From Candidatus Omnitrophica bacterium UBA5776 (GTDB taxonomy: Bacteria; Omnitrophota; Gorgyraeia; Gygaellales; Profunditerraquicolaceae), in assembly GCA_002418595.1 (NCBI GenBank), contig DIEK01000020.1, forward strand, positions 1-10,072: 10,072 nucleotides of DNA, read 5' to 3'. Numbering within the stretch: position 1 is the stretch's first letter; each line of letters opens with the position of its first letter. The notes under the pieces are model-generated. The model worked only from the letters and a program-made list of their open reading frames with translations. It was not told the origin of the DNA and did no database searches. Positions 6,120 to 10,072 of this stretch are shown here, in pieces. The position numbers and the translations under genes are program-made.

Positions 6120-6706
6120 TGTATGACTCTCAACCTCTGGGGCGGCCAATATATGAAGATCGCCTTGCCCAGCAGGTTCTCCTGCGGCACGAAACCCCAA
6201 TAACGGCTGTCTTGAGAAGAAGCGGAATTATCACCAAGGACGAAATACTGCCCCTGCGGAACGGTTATCTTGTCCGCCTCCCTGCCGTATTCGCCCCGGT
6301 TATAATAATACCTTCCGCCGAAACCTCCTTCCAGAAGAGGCTGTCCGTTCACGAATATGGTCCCGTTCTTTATCTCTACCGTGTCGCCGCCGCAAGCTAC
6401 CAGACGTTTGATGAAATCTTTTTTGGGATCCTCCGGGTAGATGAAAACCACCACGTCCCCGGCAACAGGCTTGCGCAAAGCCGGCAGTCTGAAGGGCAGG
6501 AAAGGCACCTTAGCCCCGTAAATGAATTTATTGACCAGTATAACGTCTCCCTCCATTAGAGTGGTCCTCATCGAGCCTGTCGGGATACGAAAGGCCTGCA
6601 CCACGAACGTCCTGATGAACATGGCCAGGACGAACGCTATCAGAATGGACTCAACCCACTCCCGGAAGACTTTTTTGCCTGTGGTCTTATTCGCATTTTT
6701 CTTCAT
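6116..6706 (-). CDS. lepB: Signal peptidase I
   Basis: This type I signal peptidase removes signal peptides from exported proteins at the outer face of the inner membrane. The 196-residue protein has a short basic cytoplasmic tail and one membrane anchor (about 19-36), followed by the S26 catalytic domain. Box B contains the nucleophile Ser45 in RIPTGSM (family usually PSGSM). The general base is Lys100 in DFIKRLVACGGD, and the C-terminal GDN-x-x-x-S-x-DSR-x-WGFV box is complete. It is shorter than E. coli LepB and has one anchor, like many non-proteobacterial enzymes. The start at 6706 overlaps the lepA stop (ATGA) and has GGGAGG upstream. An in-frame ATG at 6832 would add 42 residues inside lepA and is rejected. 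Confidence 0.95.
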   Translation of the reverse strand: MKKNANKTTGKKVFREWVESILIAFVLAMFIRTFVVQAFRIPTGSMRTTLMEGDVILVNKFIYGAKVPFLPFRLPALRKPVAGDVVVFIYPEDPKKDFIKRLVACGGDTVEIKNGTIFVNGQPLLEGGFGGRYYYNRGEYGREADKITVPQGQYFVLGDNSASSQDSRYWGFVPQENLLGKAIFIYWPPQRLRVIQ

Positions 6707-8499
6707 ATCTTCAACACCTCCCAGAAAGCCTCCTGCGGGATCTCCACTCTCCCGAACTGCTTCAGGCGTTTCTTCCCTTCTTTCTGCGCCTCCCAGAGTT
6801 TCCTCTTGCGGGTAATGTCGCCGCCGGAGCACCGGCTGGTAACGTGTTTACCCGCCGCCCTGACCTTTTCCGAAGCCAGTATCTGACCGCCTATCGCGGC
6901 CTGGACCGAAACCTCGAACACCTGCCTGGGAATGACCTCCTTAAGTTTGGATACAAGGGCGCGCGCCCTGCTCATCGCCTTCTCCTTGTGCATCAGGCAG
7001 GAGAACGCGTCGCAAATCGTGCCGTTTATCAATATATCAAGCTTCACCAGCTTGGTAGGCATATAATCCTCGAATTCATAATCGAGAGACCCGTATCCGC
7101 GGGTGATCGATTTCACTTTATCGTAGAAATCCACGATTATCTCCGACAAAGGCATATAAAAAACCACTTTCATCCTGTCCTCGCCGTAATATTCTGTGGA
7201 TTCGAAGATCCCCCTGCGCGCCTTCGCGAGTTCGCAGGCGGAATCTATCGTATCTACCGGAACGATCATCAGCAGTTTCACGTACGGTTCGAATGCTTCC
7301 TCTATATCCTGCGCGGAGGGGAGTTTGGCCGGCGTGTCCACCTCCACCGTCGTTCCGTCCGGCAGTTTGACGCGGTATACGACGTTGGGAACAGTAAGTA
7401 TCAGGTTAAGGTTATATTCTCTCTCCAGCCGTTCCTGCACGATCTCCATATGAAGAAGCCCCAGGAAACCGCAGCGAAAACCTGTCCCGAAAGATTGTGA
7501 GTTCTCCGGTTCGAACATAAAAGATGCGTCGGTAAGCTTGAGTTTATCCATGGCGTCCCTTAGATACGTGTAATCTCCCGGGTTCACCGGGTATATACCG
7601 CAGAAAACCAGCGATTTCGGCACGCGGTAGCCGGGAAGCACGGAAGAACAGGGATTCTTCACATCCGTAAGGGTATCCCCGATCACGATCTCCCTGGGGT
7701 CTCTGATATTGCAAATAAAATACCCCACCTCTCCGCAGGAAAGCCCTTCTGCGGGACAGTATTTCAAATTCTTGAAGACGCCCATCTCTTCTATTTTATA
7801 CACTTTTCCTGAATGCATCAATTTAAGCTGCGCGCGGGAATCCAGGGAGCCGTCGAATATCCTGGCGAAGATCACCACTCCCCGGTAAGGGTCGAACCTG
7901 CTGTCGAAAACCAGCGCCTGCGCGGGATTTCCGGCTTCTCCTCCGGGATGCGGGACCAGCTCGATCACCTTTTCAAGGAGGTCTATCACGCCTTTGCCTT
8001 CCTTGGCGGAGCACAGCATTATCTCCTCTTCGTCGAAACCGAAAACGCTGTTTATCTGCCTGATCACCCTCGGCACGTCTGAAGACACAAGGTCGATCTT
8101 GTTGATGACCGGAATGATCTTCAATCCGTTCTCTTTAGCCAGGTAATAATTGGCAACTGTCTGCGCCTCCACCCCCTGCCCGGCGTCTATGAGCAAAACA
8201 GCGCCTTCGCATGCCGCGAGAGATTTCGAGACCTCGTAACTGAAATCGACATGCCCCGGGGTATCGATCAGGTTGAACGTGTATTCCTTCCCGTCCCGGC
8301 TGCGGTAAGAGAGCCTGACCATGGAAGCCTTGATGGTGATGCCTCTCTCCCGTTCAAGGTCCATATCGTCCAGAAGCTGATCGCGCCGGTTGCGCGTGTC
8401 CACCGCCCCGGTAAGTTCCAGGATCCTGTCGGCCAGAGTGGACTTACCGTGGTCTATATGCGCTATTATGGAAAAATTGCGTATCAGGCTCTTATCCAT
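6703..8499 (-). CDS. lepA: Elongation factor 4 (LepA), ribosomal GTPase
   Basis: LepA/EF4 is a translational GTPase that binds ribosomes and affects elongation or initiation. The 598-residue length is standard. GTPase motifs are intact: AHIDHGKST (13-21), RERGITI (50-56, switch I), DTPGH (79-83) and NKID (133-136). Domain II, the EF-G-like domains III and V, and the LepA-specific C-terminal domain follow. The last carries GGDITRKRKLWEAQKEGKKR and then VEIPQEAF, as in the family. One small departure is CSGGD where most homologues have CYGGD. The ATG overlaps the end of cmk by eight bases and has AGGGA at good spacing. The lepA-lepB pairing is widespread in bacteria. Confidence 0.98.
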   Translation of the reverse strand: MDKSLIRNFSIIAHIDHGKSTLADRILELTGAVDTRNRRDQLLDDMDLERERGITIKASMVRLSYRSRDGKEYTFNLIDTPGHVDFSYEVSKSLAACEGAVLLIDAGQGVEAQTVANYYLAKENGLKIIPVINKIDLVSSDVPRVIRQINSVFGFDEEEIMLCSAKEGKGVIDLLEKVIELVPHPGGEAGNPAQALVFDSRFDPYRGVVIFARIFDGSLDSRAQLKLMHSGKVYKIEEMGVFKNLKYCPAEGLSCGEVGYFICNIRDPREIVIGDTLTDVKNPCSSVLPGYRVPKSLVFCGIYPVNPGDYTYLRDAMDKLKLTDASFMFEPENSQSFGTGFRCGFLGLLHMEIVQERLEREYNLNLILTVPNVVYRVKLPDGTTVEVDTPAKLPSAQDIEEAFEPYVKLLMIVPVDTIDSACELAKARRGIFESTEYYGEDRMKVVFYMPLSEIIVDFYDKVKSITRGYGSLDYEFEDYMPTKLVKLDILINGTICDAFSCLMHKEKAMSRARALVSKLKEVIPRQVFEVSVQAAIGGQILASEKVRAAGKHVTSRCSGGDITRKRKLWEAQKEGKKRLKQFGRVEIPQEAFWEVLKI

Positions 8500-9163
8500 G
8501 CCGTTCCCTGTCTTTAACCGCAGAGGACATCATTTCCACGACGTCCTCGATCCCTACGCCCGTGGTATCTATGTACACGGCGTCCTCGGCACGACGCAGC
8601 GGCGCGAATTCGCGCGTGGAATCTATACTATCCCTGTTCCGCAGGTCGCGGGCGATATCTTCCATTCTCAACCCGGGATTGGAATCTTTCAACTCCAGGT
8701 AACGCCTTTTGACCCTTTCATCGAAATTCGCGTCGATATAGAACTTCACGTCGGCTCCGGGGAAAACATGTGTGCCGATATCCCTGCCGTCCAGAATGCT
8801 GTCTTTGCGGCGCCCCAGTTCTCTTTGCAGCTCAACCAGTATCTGCCTGACCTCTCTCACTTTCGCCAGGTCGGAAACCACCCTGGTAATGCGCGGCTGT
8901 CTGATTTCCGCGGAAACATCCCTGCCGTCCAGAAGCACTGCCAGTGAAGAGTCCGCGCCGTATTTCAGGTCTATCGCCGTTCCAGAGGCCATTTCCGCCA
9001 GAGAAGCGGTATCGGAAAAATCAACTCCCTGTTCCAGCGCCTTCAGTGTAAGGGCGCGGTACATCGCCCCCGTGTCAAGGTAAGTGAAACCCAGTTTCTT
9101 TGCCAGCCTTTTGGCCACCGTACTCTTACCGGCTCCCGCCGGACCGTCCACCGCTATTATCAT
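8492..9163 (-). CDS. cmk: Cytidylate kinase
   Basis: This enzyme phosphorylates CMP and dCMP with ATP in the cytoplasm, a step in pyrimidine nucleotide supply and in recycling CMP released during lipid and RNA metabolism. The 223-residue protein has the P-loop GPAGAGKST (7-15), the substrate-site motif YLDTGAMYRALTL (28-40), a CMP-binding insert, and the DGRDIGT-x-VFP-x-AD-x-K-FYI block after the midpoint. The C-terminal R-x-x-x-P-L-x-x-A-x-D-A-x-x-IDTT lid region is also present. The ATG follows the tyrA stop with no gap, and GGGAG lies 7 nt upstream. An overlapping out-of-frame ATG four bases earlier is ignored. Its product pathway meets the downstream pgsA reaction, which releases CMP. Confidence 0.97.
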   Translation of the reverse strand: MIIAVDGPAGAGKSTVAKRLAKKLGFTYLDTGAMYRALTLKALEQGVDFSDTASLAEMASGTAIDLKYGADSSLAVLLDGRDVSAEIRQPRITRVVSDLAKVREVRQILVELQRELGRRKDSILDGRDIGTHVFPGADVKFYIDANFDERVKRRYLELKDSNPGLRMEDIARDLRNRDSIDSTREFAPLRRAEDAVYIDTTGVGIEDVVEMMSSAVKDRERHG

Positions 9164-10006
9164 TCATTCACTCCCGCTCAAGCATGCGCCCTCAAGCATG
9201 CGCCTCCGGGAAGACGCCCGCGAAAGAAATTTTTCCAGCGCCGAGACATCCCCCCGCGAGACCGCCGCACGTAATTCCTTTAGTTTGGTTTCGAACACAC
9301 CCAAGGCCCGCGCGACGTTGCGCCTGTTGCTCATTATTATATCCGCCCAGAGACTGCTGTCGGAGGCCGCGATGCGAGTGGTATCTTTAAGTCCGCCGGC
9401 GGAAAACCGGTAAAAAGTCTCAGGGACGGAATCGATGAGAGAAAAAGCCACGCTATGCGGGAGATGGCTTACGTAAGCCAGGATTTTATCGTGTTCGGAG
9501 GGGGACATGTATGCCACGCGGGAACCTATGCTGCGCCACAATGCGGCAGCCGTCGAAGCGGAGCGTCCGCGTCCGGTTATCACGCAGAGCGCGCCCTTGA
9601 AAAGGCCGGGATCGGCGTTTTCCGGACCCTTCTTCTCCGAACCGGCCAGGGGGTGACAACCGGCATATGCGGGGAAATAACGGGAGAGTATCCTGCTTAC
9701 CTCCACCTTGGTGCTGCAGACGTCTATCACCAGACAGTTCCTGCCTGCCAGTGAAGCCGCCTTGGCCGCGAGCGCTTTTACGGCTCCCGGCGGGACCGCG
9801 AAAACCAGCAGGTCGGCCCCGGCTACGGCGGCGAGCGAAGTGGACGCGTCATCTATTAAGCCTTTCTTTAAAGCGGTATTGACCGTGGACTTCCGCCTGC
9901 TTATGCCGGTCACGGAGCGGACAAGTTTCTTCTTTTTCAGCGCCGCGGCCAGCGAGCCGCCGATCAGTCCCACTCCTATAACCGCCGCCTTTCTGAATTG
10001 CGGCAT
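9164..10006 (-). CDS. tyrA: Prephenate/arogenate dehydrogenase TyrA
   Basis: TyrA oxidatively decarboxylates prephenate (or arogenate) to the tyrosine precursor using NAD(P)+. The 280-residue protein is a single-domain form without a chorismate mutase or ACT domain. The Rossmann motif GVGLIGGSL is at 11-19. The DVCSTK segment is at 95-100, and the catalytic-region His118 lies in HPLAGSEKKG. The EHD at 171-173 and SHLPH at 180-184 are typical, as is GGLKDTTRIA before the helical dimerisation domain. The start codon overlaps the preceding stop by one base (TAATG) with AGGGAGA upstream. The extreme C-terminus is altered by a 14-bp tandem duplication. Cofactor and substrate preference cannot be read from the sequence. 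Confidence 0.95.
   Translation of the reverse strand: MPQFRKAAVIGVGLIGGSLAAALKKKKLVRSVTGISRRKSTVNTALKKGLIDDASTSLAAVAGADLLVFAVPPGAVKALAAKAASLAGRNCLVIDVCSTKVEVSRILSRYFPAYAGCHPLAGSEKKGPENADPGLFKGALCVITGRGRSASTAAALWRSIGSRVAYMSPSEHDKILAYVSHLPHSVAFSLIDSVPETFYRFSAGGLKDTTRIAASDSSLWADIIMSNRRNVARALGVFETKLKELRAAVSRGDVSALEKFLSRASSRRRMLEGACLSGSE
9177..9204. repeat. Perfect 14-bp tandem duplication in the tyrA 3' end
   Basis: The unit CTCAAGCATGCGCC occurs twice back to back (9177-9190 and 9191-9204). On the coding strand it is GGCGCATGCTTGAG. Removing one copy would change the TyrA C-terminus from RRRMLEGACLSGSE to RRRMLERE, ending at a TGA seven bases before the cmk ATG. Confidence 0.9.
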
Positions 10007-10071
10007 TATAGTTCTCTCCCTAAAATAAGCGCCATTTTCTTTAAATCCTCCATCAAGGCGGAGAAATTGGA
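10006..10071 (-). CDS. 3' end of a probable DAHP synthase (aroF-like), partial
   Basis: Only the last 21 codons are in the window, reading SNFSALMEDLKKMALILGREL followed by TAA. The pattern resembles the C-terminal helix of class I-beta 3-deoxy-7-phosphoheptulonate synthases (a phenylalanine or methionine-rich helix with LM-x-x-L-x-x-x-A-x-x-x-GREL). This enzyme makes the first shikimate pathway intermediate and would fit upstream of tyrA. The stop overlaps the tyrA start by one base. Another aromatic pathway enzyme is possible because the fragment is short. Confidence 0.55.
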   Translation of the reverse strand, partial: SNFSALMEDLKKMALILGREL

Positions 10072-10072
10072 C

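Noticed and set aside
6119..6559. Plus-strand frames antisense to lepB and pgsA
   Set aside because: The minus-strand genes carry complete catalytic motifs; the plus frames show none.
6844..7500. Plus-strand 218-residue frame antisense to lepA
   Set aside because: It is rich in His and Arg with no motif and lies entirely within a full-length, intact lepA.

Overview
The window looks like part of a bacterial chromosome with about half or slightly more G+C (judged by eye). The gene content and style suggest a PVC-type bacterium, perhaps Omnitrophota. That guess rests on the Minf_1886-family protein paired with YjbQ, a large GH94-like glycoside phosphorylase, and very tightly packed housekeeping genes. 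It is an inference from family memory, not from a search.

Region 1 (about 1-1021). At the left edge is a 16-bp interrupted stem (1-64). It is followed by a minus-strand two-gene operon: a Minf_1886-family protein and then yjbQ, overlapping by four bases. A plausible extended -10 promoter (931-958) overlaps a perfect inverted repeat.

Region 2 (about 1019-4155). A small DUF167/YggU-family gene (minus) and a long glycoside phosphorylase gene (plus) diverge from an intergenic stretch with two oppositely facing promoter candidates. The plus promoter lies so close to the gene that the mRNA may be almost leaderless.

Region 3 (about 4156-4951). An unrecognised small basic protein (minus) sits behind a strong sigma70-type promoter and a leader of about 170 nt. 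The leader holds a perfect 10-bp stem-loop followed by a T run. An overlapping frame in the leader may be its displaced N-terminus. The rest is AT-rich non-coding DNA with a LacI-operator-like palindrome and a short motif I associate with REP-type transposase elements.

Region 4 (4952-10072). One compact minus-strand operon runs in the order aroF-like 3' end, tyrA, cmk, lepA, lepB, pgsA, plsY. Every junction abuts or overlaps (1, 0, 8, 4, 4 and 32 bases), so translation is probably coupled throughout. The operon joins aromatic amino acid synthesis, CMP phosphorylation, the ribosomal GTPase EF4, signal peptidase I and two phospholipid synthesis steps. The tyrA 3' end carries a perfect 14-bp tandem duplication that changes its C-terminus.

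I found no convincing new defence or mobile system. The best leads are the leader and frame problem at 4425-4625, the phosphorylase of unknown specificity, and the edge stem-loop at 1-64.
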